Shown: positions 1 through 8,557, numbered from the stretch's first letter. The stretch: DNA of 40,364 nt from CAKUFA01 sp963656345 (GCA_963656345.1 CAVKHY010000007.1:1-40364); one strand, 5' to 3'. The notes: generated by a model from the sequence alone, not told the origin. A program made the numbers and translations.

Positions 1-519
1 GGGCTGCCCTATATTATGCACCCGGTAGAGGTGGCCATGGAGTTGGCAAGAAACGGTGCCGGTGAAAACCTGATCTGCGCCGGATTCCTCCATGATACCA
101 TTGAGGATGCTTTTATCACGAGGGAGCAGCTGACGGCTGCCTTCAATGATGAAATCGCCGACCTTGTGGTAGAGGACAGCGAAAACAAGGAAGACAGCTG
201 GGAGAAGCGGAAAACGGATGCTCTGGAAATGCTGCGGCGGCCGGGAGACAGGGATCACAAAATGCTGATGTGTGCCGATAAGCTTTCCAATTTGCGCAGT
301 GTTTACGAAGGCTTGCAGGAAAGCGGCGAAGACGTGTGGAAACGTTATAAGCGTGGCAGAGAAAAACAGGCCTGGCTTTTCCATGAAACGGTGGCGGCAC
401 TTGCCCCGCTGGAAGGCCTGCCCATGTATGAAGAACTGAAGCAATTAACCCATGAAGTGTTTGATAGCCCGAAGGGCGAAGAAGAAAAATCATCCAATCT
501 GAAAGGAAGTTGTTTATGA
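1..519 (+). CDS. HD-domain hydrolase, SpoT/Mesh1-like (5' truncated)
   Basis: The reading frame is open from base 1, and the codons before the first ATG (position 16) read GLPYI, which continues into MHPVEVA. This matches the 'PY(I/V)xHP' entry of RelA/SpoT-type HD hydrolases, so the true start lies upstream of the window. The HD pair is visible as HDTIED at about residues 26-31 counted from base 16. A second metal/substrate motif, CADKLSNLRS, lies near residue 87. Family members hydrolyse (p)ppGpp or related nucleotides in the cytoplasm. No synthetase, TGS or ACT domain follows, so this is a small stand-alone hydrolase rather than a full Rel. Its stop overlaps the next start (ATGA, 516-519), which implies translational coupling to the STAS protein. 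The nucleotide substrate is inferred, not shown. Confidence 0.82.
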   Translation, partial: GLPYIMHPVEVAMELARNGAGENLICAGFLHDTIEDAFITREQLTAAFNDEIADLVVEDSENKEDSWEKRKTDALEMLRRPGDRDHKMLMCADKLSNLRSVYEGLQESGEDVWKRYKRGREKQAWLFHETVAALAPLEGLPMYEELKQLTHEVFDSPKGEEEKSSNLKGSCL

Positions 520-818
520 GCTTGACCATTGAAAAGAAGACGGGCGCAAAGGCCGAGATCACCCTGACCGGTCGGCTGGACACCACCACTGCTCCTGAAA
601 TGGAGGCTGTGCTGGATACGGTGCTGCCGGAAGCAAAAGAATTGGTGCTTGACCTGGAAAAATTGGAGTATATCTCCTCTGCCGGCCTGCGGCTGATTCT
701 GAAAGCACAGAAGGCCATGGATCAAAAGGGCAGCATGAAGCTGATTCACGTTCCTGCCCCTGTGATGGAAGTGTTCACCATTACCGGCTTTGCAGATTTT
801 CTGACCATAGAAAGCTGA
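516..818 (+). CDS. STAS-domain anti-sigma factor antagonist (SpoIIAA/RsbV-like)
   Basis: This 100-residue protein is a complete single STAS domain, the usual size for a stand-alone anti-anti-sigma factor. It carries the strand-helix signature around YISSAGLRLIL, in which the second Ser is the expected phosphorylation site. Dephosphorylated STAS proteins bind anti-sigma kinases and release their targets. I prefer ATG 516 to the in-frame TTG at 510 because AAAGGAAG (502-509) sits six bases before the ATG. The gene overlaps the HD gene by four bases and is followed four bases later by the large phosphatase/kinase gene. The natural model is that its neighbour both phosphorylates and dephosphorylates it. 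Confidence 0.88.
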   Translation: MSLTIEKKTGAKAEITLTGRLDTTTAPEMEAVLDTVLPEAKELVLDLEKLEYISSAGLRLILKAQKAMDQKGSMKLIHVPAPVMEVFTITGFADFLTIES

Positions 819-822
819 TAGC

Positions 823-3002
823 ATGATGATCAATTTAACCGGAGATACCATCCTGCGGTTGGTGTTTGCAACGCTGATTCCCGGCGTACTGTCAGGCCTG
901 TTTACCCTGCTGGAGAAGAAAACGAAGTTTTCCGCCTGGCATAACAGCCTGAAGCAAATCGTTATCGGCGTTACCTTCGGCATTGCCGCCATTTTGTGCA
1001 CCCAGTTCGGCATCCGTGCCGGGGACGGGGTCATCATGAACGTGCGGGATGCTGCGCCCCTGTGCGCCGGACTTTTCTTTGGGGGCCCGGCGGGAATTAT
1101 CGCAGGCTTCATGGGCGGCGTACACCGTTATTTGTGCGTCTTTTGGGGCGGCGGCAAGCTGACCCAGGTGGCCTGCTCCATTTCAACCTGCTTAGCGGGC
1201 ATCTTCAGCGCCATGATGCGCCGCCGTCTCTTTGAAAACCGAAATTCCGGCTTCTTGTCCAGCTTCGGCATCGGCACCACCATGGAAGTGCTGCACATGC
1301 TGTTGATTCTGGCTACCAATTTGCGCCGGGTGTCCTACGCATTCCGGTATGTGCAGGCCTGCTCCTTCCCCATGATTCTGTGTACGGGCATGGCCGTCAG
1401 CCTGGCTTCTCTGCTCAGCGGCGGCGCCTTCAATAAGCGGAAGGTGGATCTGCAGAAGAAGCAAATCAGCTACGATTTCGGTTTCTGGCTGCTGATCTGC
1501 GTGGTGATCGCCTTCCTGGCCACCAGCGCCTTCACCCAGCAGATTGTATACCACATCATTACCGATGATGCGGAGCTTTACCGCAACGTAACCCTTTATC
1601 TGATCGTCTTCATGGAGATCCTGATTTACACAGCCTTGTTCATCCTGATTTACGAGATGCTGAAAAAGAAGGTTGTGCGGAATCTGCAGAAGGTGAATGC
1701 GGGGCTGAATGCCATCACCAACGGCAACCTGAACACGGTGATCGACGTGCGCGCCTATCAGGAGTTTTCCGAACTGTCGGATGATGTGAACGCCACCGTG
1801 GCCACCCTAAAACANNNNNNNNNNCCACCCTGAAGCACTACATCAAGGAAGCGGAAGAGCGGATCAATCACGAGCTGGAGTTTGCCCATCAGATTCAGCG
1901 GTCCGCCCTGCCGTCCTCCTTCCCGCCTTATCCCAATCGAACGGAATTTGACATTTATGCTTCCATGGATGCAGCCAGAGAAGTAGGCGGCGACTTCTAT
2001 GATTTCTACTTTGTCAGCCGCAATCATCTGGCCTTTTTGGTGGCGGATGTTTCCGGCAAGGGGATTCCTGCCGCTCTGTTCATGATGACCGCCAAGACTA
2101 TCATGAAGGACTTGGCGGAAAGCGGCCTGCCTGTGGATGAAGTCATGCGGAAGACCAACGACCGGCTGTGCCAGAACAATGAAGCCGGCATGTTCGTTAC
2201 CGCATGGATGGGTATCCTGAATGTGAAAACCGGCAAAGTGACCTTCGCCAACGCCGGACATAATCCGCCCCTGGTGCGGCACGGGGATGGCAATTTTGAG
2301 TACCTGAAGACCCGCTCCGGACTGGTGCTGGCAGGCATGGAAGGCATGACCTACCGGGCAGGGGAAATTCAGCTGGAGCCGGAGGATACCATCTTCCTCT
2401 ATACCGATGGGGTCACGGAAGCCACCAACCTGTCTAACGAATTGTATGGCGAAGTGCGGCTGAATCATGTGCTGAACATGTGCCAAAGCAAGCAGGTGGA
2501 GAACCTGTGCCATCGGGTGAAAATGGATGTGGACACCTTTGTGGGCAATGCGCCGCAATTTGACGATATTACCATGCTGGCCCTCACCTACAAGGGGGAC
2601 ATGCATGAAATGACGGTGGACGCCACGGTGGAAAACATTACGCCCATTACGGAATTCGTGGATGCCCAGCTGGATTCCCACGGATGCAGTGCCAAAGCCA
2701 AAATGCAGATCAACGTGGCGGTGGATGAAATCGTCAGCAACATCGCTCACTATGCCTATCCGGACAGTCAGGGACAGGTGACGGTGCGGATGGAAGTGGA
2801 GGACGGCGCCGCCTACATCACTTTCATGGATGAAGGCATTCCATTTAACCCCTTGGAAGAGGCTGACCCGGACATTTCCCTGGGCGCCGAAGAACGGGGC
2901 GTGGGCGGATTAGGCATTTTCCTGGTGAAGAAAACCATGGATACCCTGGCTTATGAACGCTGCGGCGCGCAGAATGTGCTGAAGATGACCAAGCGGATCT
3001 GA
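823..3002 (+). CDS. 5TM-LYT sensor / HAMP / SpoIIE phosphatase / HATPase kinase protein (split by an N gap)
   Basis: This is a multidomain membrane signalling protein, interrupted by ten Ns at 1815-1824. Joining the two sides on their 13-base overlap gives an uninterrupted frame of 718 residues. The N-terminal ~190 residues hold five to six membrane segments of the LytS-type 5TM family (arginine/aspartate loop NVRDAAPL, then GGPAGIIAGFMGGVHRY). Further membrane segments and a HAMP-like helix pair follow. The PP2C/SpoIIE domain shows REVGGDFYDF, ADVSGKGIPAALFM, NAGHNPPL, YTDGVTEA and FDDITML. The C-terminus is a complete GHKL kinase domain: DEIVSNIAHYAYP (N box), DEGIPFNPL (G1) and GVGGLGIFL (G2). 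Phosphatase and anti-sigma-type kinase in one chain could set the phosphorylation state of the flanking STAS proteins. ATG 823 is chosen, with ATG 826 as an alternative. Confidence 0.85.
1815..1824. other. Assembly gap (10 N) inside the phosphatase/kinase gene
   Basis: Ten Ns separate two flanks that repeat the same 13 bases: 1802-1814 and 1825-1837 differ at two positions only, both synonymous (CTA/CTG Leu, AAA/AAG Lys). Removing the Ns and one copy restores a frame divisible by three. The gap is therefore probably a failed overlap join between strain variants, with no missing sequence. Confidence 0.85.
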
Positions 3003-3047
3003 CCGGAACAAACTTGTGCAGTACGCCTCAATGAGGAGGAAAAATGT

Positions 3048-4223
3048 ATGTTGAAAGCAAGCTGTGAGAACGGGAAACTGACCGTTGCGCTGAATGGCCG
3101 CATTGATTCCACCAATGCGCCGGAAATTGAGCAGGAAATTCATCAGGCCTGCGACGAGCATCCCCATGACGCCCTGACACTGGATATGGAACGGCTTGCC
3201 TACATTTCCAGCGCAGGTCTGCGGGTGATCCTTCATTTGCGCAAGGTAGAGCCCAAACTCAGCCTGGTCAATGTGAGCCAAGAAGTCTACGAAATTCTGG
3301 ACATGACAGGCTTTGCAGAAATGATGCCTGTGCAGAAGGCCTATCGCCGCCTGAGTGTGGAGGGCTGCGAAGTCATCGGCCAAGGCGCTAATGGGAAAGT
3401 GTACCGGCTGGATCGGGATACCATCATTAAAGTGTACTATAATCCGGACAGCCTGCCGGACATTCAGCGGGAGCGTGAGCTGGCACGGAAGGCATTGGTG
3501 CTGGGCATTCCCACGGCGATTCCCTTCGATGTGGTCAAGGTGGGGGACAGCTACGGTTCCGTGTTTGAATTGCTGAACGCTAAGACGTTTTCTCAGCTGA
3601 TCAAGGAAAGTCCGGCACAGATGGATACCTATGTGCAGATGTATGTGGATTTGCTGAAGCAAATTCATACCACCCATGTAAAGCCCGGCGATATGCCCCG
3701 CATGAAGGACGTGGTGGTAGGCTGGGCAGACTTTCTGCGGGAGTATCTGCCCAAGGAACAGGCGGATAAGCTGTGCGCTCTGGTGCAGGCCGTACCGGAG
3801 CGGGATACCATGCTTCACGGGGATTATCACACCAACAACCTGATGATGCAGGGCAACGAAGTGCTGCTGATTGACATGGACACCCTGTGCGTGGGGCATC
3901 CCGTCTTTGAACTGGCCAGCATGTACCTGGGCTTCGTAGCCTTTGGTGAAGTAGACCCTGGTGTGACGAAGAAATTCATGGGGCTGGATCATGAAGTGAC
4001 CAAGGAATTCTGGCGGCGAAGCCTGCGGCGCTATTTGAACGGTCAGGATGAAGCGGCTGTTCGTGCCGTGGAGCAGAAAGCCATGGTCATCGGCTATGCC
4101 CGACTGATGCGCCGAACCATCCGCCGCAACGGTCTGAACACGCAAGACGGACAGGCAGTCATTGCCCTGTGCCGCAGCCGCATTGGGGAAGTTTTGCCCC
4201 AAATCGATTCGCTGGATTTCTAA
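3048..4223 (+). CDS. STAS domain fused to an aminoglycoside phosphotransferase-like (APH) kinase
   Basis: This 391-residue protein has two domains. Residues 1-~98 form a STAS domain with YISSAGLRVIL, matching the stand-alone STAS protein upstream. Residues ~105-391 form an APH/choline-kinase fold with a nucleotide loop (GQGANGKVYRL), an ATP-binding Lys (TIIKVY), the Brenner motif HGDYHTNNLM and the metal-binding LIDMD. All catalytic residues expected of a small-molecule or protein kinase are present. Fusions of this kind are known in Clostridia as annotated proteins, but I know of no defined substrate. Start ATG 3048 has GAGGAGGA at 3033-3040. An ATG at 3044 is out of frame. It lies 45 bases after the phosphatase gene, so it is probably co-transcribed with it. 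The likely role is a partner-switch output in which STAS phosphorylation controls the attached kinase. Confidence 0.85.
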   Translation: MLKASCENGKLTVALNGRIDSTNAPEIEQEIHQACDEHPHDALTLDMERLAYISSAGLRVILHLRKVEPKLSLVNVSQEVYEILDMTGFAEMMPVQKAYRRLSVEGCEVIGQGANGKVYRLDRDTIIKVYYNPDSLPDIQRERELARKALVLGIPTAIPFDVVKVGDSYGSVFELLNAKTFSQLIKESPAQMDTYVQMYVDLLKQIHTTHVKPGDMPRMKDVVVGWADFLREYLPKEQADKLCALVQAVPERDTMLHGDYHTNNLMMQGNEVLLIDMDTLCVGHPVFELASMYLGFVAFGEVDPGVTKKFMGLDHEVTKEFWRRSLRRYLNGQDEAAVRAVEQKAMVIGYARLMRRTIRRNGLNTQDGQAVIALCRSRIGEVLPQIDSLDF

Positions 4224-4248
4224 GGGCAGCAAAGAAAAGGGGAAATGC

Positions 4249-4905
4249 ATGAAGCGTCTTTTTGGCGGACTGCGCGTGTCCTGGCTGCAGGTGATTCTTT
4301 TCGCCATTGCTGCCGGTGTGTATACCGGCGTCATGCTGCTGATTCCGGCAACGGCAGATACGTCCTTCCGGGATATTGGCATCTATTTTGAGTGGTGGGT
4401 GCTGTTTGCCGTTATTGTTGTGGTGAATTGCAAACACAACTGGGAAGCTATGCTGAAATGCTTCACCTTCTTTCTCATCAGTCAGCCTGTGATTTACGGG
4501 GTGGAGATCTGTTTTGGCAAAATGACCTTGGAAAGAGCCTGGCTTTACTATCGGCAATGGTGGCTTCCCATGACGTTCCTGACTCTGCCGGGCGGCCTTA
4601 TTGCCTACTACAGCAAGAAGCAAAATGCGCTGGGCAGCGTGATTCTGGCACTGGGCAACACGCTTCAGCTGCTGCAGGGCTGCTACTATACGATTTGTAC
4701 CATTTTTGCCTTTCCACGTCATCTGTTGAGCGCCTTGTTCTGCTTCGCTTCGGTGATCGTTATGAGCTTCTCTATTCAGCGGAAGAAGCGGTACCGGCGG
4801 CTGACATTGTTGCTCTCTCTGCTTTTCACGGCGGCGATCTTGCTGCTGATGAAGATTTCAAAACGGTATCTTTATGCAAACGGACAGGGTTTTTTCTTTC
4901 CCTAA
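4249..4905 (+). CDS. Membrane protein of unknown function in the STAS cassette
   Basis: This 218-residue protein has about six or seven hydrophobic helices (for example LQVILFAIAAGVYTGVML, WWVLFAVIVVVN, LLSALFCFASVIVMSF, LTLLLSLLFTAAILLL). It has no recognisable catalytic motif and I do not recognise a family. The start is ATG 4249, preceded by AAAGGGGAA at 4236-4244. The upstream in-frame extension overlaps the STAS-APH gene and is unlikely to be translated. It starts 25 bases after that gene's stop and is the last gene before a non-coding stretch, so it is probably the last member of the signalling operon. It may be the membrane target or sensor partner of the cassette, on context only. Confidence 0.75.
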   Translation: MKRLFGGLRVSWLQVILFAIAAGVYTGVMLLIPATADTSFRDIGIYFEWWVLFAVIVVVNCKHNWEAMLKCFTFFLISQPVIYGVEICFGKMTLERAWLYYRQWWLPMTFLTLPGGLIAYYSKKQNALGSVILALGNTLQLLQGCYYTICTIFAFPRHLLSALFCFASVIVMSFSIQRKKRYRRLTLLLSLLFTAAILLLMKISKRYLYANGQGFFFP

Positions 4906-5152
4906 ATGTTTTTTGCAGGGAAGGAAGCGGATGCGCCTTTCGTTGAATAGGTACCAGGACAATAAGGCCGGGCAGCAACACAGCGGCGGCTGCTATGTGG
5001 TGACTGCCGATAACGGCGATGCAATCGACGGCTCTGTGAAATTGACCAGGATCCTGGACAGCGTGAGCTTCACAAAGGAATGCAATCAAATAGTTGGCCG
5101 GCACCGGGTACGCAAGCAGGATACCTGATGTCGGTCTTTCTTTGTGCAGCGC
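4906..5152. other. Intergenic stretch without a convincing gene
   Basis: About 250 bases separate the signalling cassette from the next promoter. A 65-codon plus-strand frame opens at ATG 4931 after GGAAGGAAG, and an overlapping minus-strand frame also exists, but neither resembles a known protein or shows coding bias clearly. No strong hairpin with a T-tract was seen after 4905. It could be a decayed gene remnant. Confidence 0.4.
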
Positions 5153-5181
5153 TTGCTTTTGCCGTGCCTCCATGCTATCAT
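5153..5181 (+). promoter_or_regulatory. Sigma-A-type promoter of the secreted hydrolase gene
   Basis: TTGCTT (5153-5158), a 17-base spacer and TATCAT (5176-5181) lie 42 bases before the GTG start at 5223. The expected transcription start is near 5188. The hydrolase is therefore probably its own unit, not part of the upstream cassette. Confidence 0.65.
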
Positions 5182-5222
5182 ACAGGCACAGAAGGGATTC
5201 CTTCAGGGGAGGAGAATGCTCA

Positions 5223-6131
5223 GTGAAAAGAATGCTTGCCTTGCTGATGGCCGGGCTTATGCTTGCGGGGCTTACGCCATGCCTTGCAGAAGAAAATCAG
5301 ACGGAGGGCGCGAAAGCCATGGTGAAGACGGTATCAACGAAGGACGTGACCATGGACTATGTGGTGTTCGGCAGCGGAGAAAAGACCTTTGTGATTCTTC
5401 CCGGCTTGTCCATTCACAGCGTTATGGGGTCGGCGGAGGCGATTGCCGCTGCCTATCAGTCCTTTGCAGAGGAATACACGGTTTACGTTTTTGACCGGGC
5501 AAAGGATCTGAAGGAAGGTTATACCGTCCGAGACATGGCGGAGGACACGGCCAAAGCCATGGAGGCGCTGCACCTGGAAGGGGCAGACGTTTTCGGCGCA
5601 TCCCAGGGGGGCATGATGGCGCAATATCTGGCCATTGACCACCCGGCGTTGGTGCACAAGCTGATCCTTGGCTCCACCTTGGCAAAGCCAAACGAGACTT
5701 TCCTGCAGGTGGTTGATACATGGATCAGCCTTGCAGAAGCACGGGATGAAGACGGTCTGTTGGCCAGCTTTGCGGATCGGGTGTACGGCAAGGCAACCTT
5801 GGAGGCTTACCGGGATGTTCTGATCACGTCCAACCGGGGCATTACGGAGGAAGAATATCAGCGGTTCATCATCTTGGCCAGTGCCTGCAAAACCTTCGAT
5901 TGCTATGATGCACTGTCGTCCATTCAGTGCCCGGTGCTGGTGCTGGGGTCGGAAGGGGATCGGGTGGTTACGGCAGAAGGCTCCCGGGAAATCGCTCAAG
6001 CATTGAACTGTACCCTGTACCTGTACGATGCTCAGTATGGTCATGGGGTGTACGACGAGGCACTAGACTATAAACAACGGTGTCTGGACTTCCTGCAAAA
6101 TGATGAGGACGAAAGCAAGAGGGTGCTGTGA
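5223..6131 (+). CDS. Secreted alpha/beta hydrolase
   Basis: The 302-residue product starts with a signal peptide (VKRM, then a hydrophobic run, with likely cleavage after CLA). An alpha/beta-hydrolase domain follows. The nucleophile elbow GASQGG places the catalytic Ser near residue 127. LGSEGDRVV carries the probable acidic residue and YGHGVYD the catalytic His. The fold covers esterases, lipases, peptidases and haloperoxidase-like enzymes; the substrate cannot be read from sequence. GTG 5223 is chosen as start because GGGGAGGAG (5206-5214) is well spaced from it and the signal peptide begins there. ATG 5232 is possible. The last codons lie in the terminator stem shared with the convergent kinase gene. 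Confidence 0.8.
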   Translation: MKRMLALLMAGLMLAGLTPCLAEENQTEGAKAMVKTVSTKDVTMDYVVFGSGEKTFVILPGLSIHSVMGSAEAIAAAYQSFAEEYTVYVFDRAKDLKEGYTVRDMAEDTAKAMEALHLEGADVFGASQGGMMAQYLAIDHPALVHKLILGSTLAKPNETFLQVVDTWISLAEARDEDGLLASFADRVYGKATLEAYRDVLITSNRGITEEEYQRFIILASACKTFDCYDALSSIQCPVLVLGSEGDRVVTAEGSREIAQALNCTLYLYDAQYGHGVYDEALDYKQRCLDFLQNDEDESKRVL

Positions 6132-6150
6132 ATCTCACAGCACCCTTTTT
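6121..6150 (+). terminator. Intrinsic terminator overlapping two convergent stop codons
   Basis: An 11-bp perfect stem (6121-6131 with 6135-6145), a 3-base loop and five Ts (6146-6150) end the plus-strand hydrolase gene. The stem contains the stop codons of both the hydrolase (6129-6131) and the minus-strand kinase (6135-6137). On the minus strand the stem lacks a good T-tract, so it terminates plus-strand transcripts better. Confidence 0.85.
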
Positions 6151-7604
6151 ACTGCATCCAGCCAGCCTTGATACAAGGCATTCCGCTCCTGCTGTTCCAT
6201 TTGCGGATAGAAAGTCTGGTAGACGGTTTTGGTGAAAATATCCTCATCATACAGCCCGATGCTCAGCCCGGCGGCATAGGCTGCGCCGATGGCACTGAGC
6301 TCCTCCGCCTGAGGCACCCGGAGAACGGCGTTGGTGATGTCGCTTTGAAACTGCATCAGCCAACTGTTGCGGGTAGGCCCGCCGTCCACACGCAGCTCCA
6401 CATGGGGCAGGGAGGCAGCCTGCTGCATCAGCTTCACTACATCCGTAATTTGATAGGCAATGGCGCTTAACCCGGCCTTGACGATCTCCTTCTGTCCGGT
6501 GGTGCGGCGCATGCCGATAATGGCGGCCTCCGCATCCGCCTGCCAGTAAGGCGCACCCAAGCCGGAAAAGGCAGGAACAATGTAGGCATGATCCGCCGGG
6601 TCGGCCTCCCGTGCCATTTGCTCGCTTTCCCCGGCGCTGTGCAGCAGATGCATGTCATCCTTCAGCCAGGTGATGACGGCACCGGTGTAGTTGATGTTGC
6701 CTTCCAGCACATACTGCACTTTGCCGTTCGTTTTCCATGCCAGGGAGGTCACAATGCCTTGATCGGAGAAAATGGGGGATTCCCCGATATTCATCATAAT
6801 GGAGGAGCCTGTGCCGTAGGTGGCCTTCATCATGCCGGGCTTTCGACAGCCCTGACCGAACAAGGCCCCATGGCTGTCTCCCATGACCCCATGAATGGGG
6901 ACTTTTTTCGGCAGCACCCCTTCGAAGTCGGTTTCGCCGAAGCAGCCGTCCGAATCGGTGACTTCCCCAAGGCAGACCATGGGAATGCCGAAGATGCGGC
7001 AAAGCTCCTCATCCCATTGCAGGGTGGAAATGTTGAACAGCTGAGTGCGGGAGGCATTGGAATCATCCGTGCGGAATGCCTGCCCATGGGTCAAACGGTG
7101 CACCAGGTAGCTGTCCATGGTGCCTACGCAAATTTCACCCTTCAGGGCACGAGAATATACACCCGGCACGTTTTCCATGATCCAGCTCAATTTGGCAGCG
7201 GAAAAATAGGGGGACAGACGCAGACCTGTTTTTTTGCGGACGGTTTCGGCTAATCCCTGTGCTTCAATGCGCTCACAGATGGCCTTTCCCCGGGCGCACT
7301 GCCACACAATGGCGTTGTATACCGGGGCAAGGGTTGCCCGATCCCACGCCATGGCGGTTTCCCGCTGGTTGCTGATGCCCACGGCGGCAATCTCCTGTCC
7401 GCTGACGCCGCTTTGTGCCATCAGGGACTGAACCAGATCAATCAGGTTGCGGTAGATTTCCTCCGGGTCATGCTCCACCCAGCCGTTTTCGTCAATGATT
7501 TGCCGGTGGGGGCGATCCAGCCGCAGCAGGATCTTCCCCTGCCCGTCAAACAACATGACTTTCGTGCCTTGGGTGCTTTGATCAATGCCGATGATGTAGG
7601 GCAT
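6135..7604 (-). CDS. FGGY-family carbohydrate kinase (glycerol-kinase-like)
   Basis: This is a 489-residue FGGY kinase with both ASKHA lobes. It has the phosphate-1 loop IDQSTQGTK near the N-terminus, ISNQRET and VWQCARG of the sugar site, GVMGDSHGALFGQ with the catalytic Asp, the phosphate-2 loop YGTGSSIMMN, and the adenosine motif VDGGPTRNSWLMQFQSD. Sequence style is closest to glycerol kinase, but the operon context argues for a ketose or similar polyol substrate. ATG 7604 is preferred. GTG 7613 is in frame but sits directly against the GGAAGGGG ribosome binding site, leaving no spacing. It is the last gene of the sugar operon, starting five bases after the transketolase stop. It probably phosphorylates the ketose made by the upstream isomerase. 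Confidence 0.85.
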   Translation of the reverse strand: MPYIIGIDQSTQGTKVMLFDGQGKILLRLDRPHRQIIDENGWVEHDPEEIYRNLIDLVQSLMAQSGVSGQEIAAVGISNQRETAMAWDRATLAPVYNAIVWQCARGKAICERIEAQGLAETVRKKTGLRLSPYFSAAKLSWIMENVPGVYSRALKGEICVGTMDSYLVHRLTHGQAFRTDDSNASRTQLFNISTLQWDEELCRIFGIPMVCLGEVTDSDGCFGETDFEGVLPKKVPIHGVMGDSHGALFGQGCRKPGMMKATYGTGSSIMMNIGESPIFSDQGIVTSLAWKTNGKVQYVLEGNINYTGAVITWLKDDMHLLHSAGESEQMAREADPADHAYIVPAFSGLGAPYWQADAEAAIIGMRRTTGQKEIVKAGLSAIAYQITDVVKLMQQAASLPHVELRVDGGPTRNSWLMQFQSDITNAVLRVPQAEELSAIGAAYAAGLSIGLYDEDIFTKTVYQTFYPQMEQQERNALYQGWLDAVKRVL

Positions 7605-7609
7605 GATGA

Positions 7610-8557
7610 TCACCCCTTCCCGTGCAGCGTTTCCTGAACCGTTTTCACAATGCCCTCCGCATTCAGGCCGTAGAAGTCAAACACTTCCTGGGACGTGCCG
7701 GTGATCACGGGGGCATCCGGCAGGGAAAGTTCCTTCACATAGGTGGGGCAGGCTTCGCTGACCACCTGGGCGACCATGGCACCCAAACCGCCATAGGGAG
7801 CATGCTCTTCCACGGTTACGACCAGCTTCGCCCTGCGGGCGGCACGGATGACCGCATCCCGGTCAAGGGGCTTGACGCAGTACATATCCAGCACCGTGCA
7901 GGAGACGCCTTGGGCGGAGAGCGTCTCCCCGGCCAGCTTGGCAGGGCGCACCATTTCACCGCAGGCGATGATCACCACATCCGTGTTTTCGCCCCCCTGC
8001 AGCACGGTGGCTTTGTTCATTTCAAAAGGAACGTGATCTTCTGTATAGATGTCTTCCACAGGATTACGCCCCACGCGAATGTAGGCCGGCTGTTGATCCA
8101 GCAGCAAGTGCTCCACCAGCTTTCGGGTTTGATGCCGGTCGCTGGGCAGATAGACACGCATGTTGGGCAGGGCGCTCATGGCGGCAATGTCCTGGGCAGA
8201 ATGGTGACTCATGCCCAATGCGCCGTAGCTGACGCCGCCGCTGATGCCGATCAGCTTTACATTGGTGTTGCTGTAGCAGACATCCACCTTGCATTGCTCG
8301 TAGCTCCGTGTGGTGAGGAAGCAGGCAGGAGAAGCAGCAAAGGGCTTTTTGCCGCACTTGGCCAAGCCGGCGCTGATGCTGACCAGATTCTGTTCCGCAA
8401 TGCCGGTTTCCACAAACTGCTTGGGGTACTGCTGGGCGAAAGGCGTCAGAGAGGCGCTGCCACGGCTGTCCGAGCAGAGCACCACCAGATTGGGATCCTC
8501 AGCGGCCTTCTCCATCAGCACTTCACAAATGACCTGACGATTGGGAATCTTATTCAT
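7610..8557 (-). CDS. Split transketolase, C-terminal subunit
   Basis: The 315-residue chain holds the pyrimidine-binding and C-terminal domains of a transketolase. The general-base Glu region of the TPP site is visible as FVETGIAEQNLVSISAGLA. SGGVSYGALGMSHHSAQDIAAM supplies substrate-site residues, and the end is a typical transketolase_C domain. It pairs with the N-terminal subunit directly upstream, and the two genes overlap by eight bases (ATGAATAA), which suggests equal synthesis. Transketolases transfer a two-carbon unit from a ketose phosphate to an aldose phosphate. Being encoded with a dedicated kinase and isomerase points to a specialised substrate rather than the housekeeping pentose phosphate reaction. 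Confidence 0.9.
   Translation of the reverse strand: MNKIPNRQVICEVLMEKAAEDPNLVVLCSDSRGSASLTPFAQQYPKQFVETGIAEQNLVSISAGLAKCGKKPFAASPACFLTTRSYEQCKVDVCYSNTNVKLIGISGGVSYGALGMSHHSAQDIAAMSALPNMRVYLPSDRHQTRKLVEHLLLDQQPAYIRVGRNPVEDIYTEDHVPFEMNKATVLQGGENTDVVIIACGEMVRPAKLAGETLSAQGVSCTVLDMYCVKPLDRDAVIRAARRAKLVVTVEEHAPYGGLGAMVAQVVSEACPTYVKELSLPDAPVITGTSQEVFDFYGLNAEGIVKTVQETLHGKG

Noticed and set aside
510..515. TTG at 510 as the start of the STAS protein
   Set aside because: It lies inside the ribosome binding site; ATG 516 has correct spacing.
4874..5128. 84-codon open frame after the membrane protein
   Set aside because: It begins inside the preceding gene; only the shorter form from 4931 is even plausible, and it has no recognisable homology.
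6135..7604. Dedicated glycerol metabolism (GlpK)
   Set aside because: The sequence is GlpK-like, but there is no glpF, glpD or glpO nearby and the gene is the tail of a sugar operon with isomerase and transketolase.
7611..7613. GTG at 7613 as the start of the FGGY kinase
   Set aside because: It abuts GGAAGGGG with no spacing; ATG 7604 has about eight bases and begins the family-like sequence.
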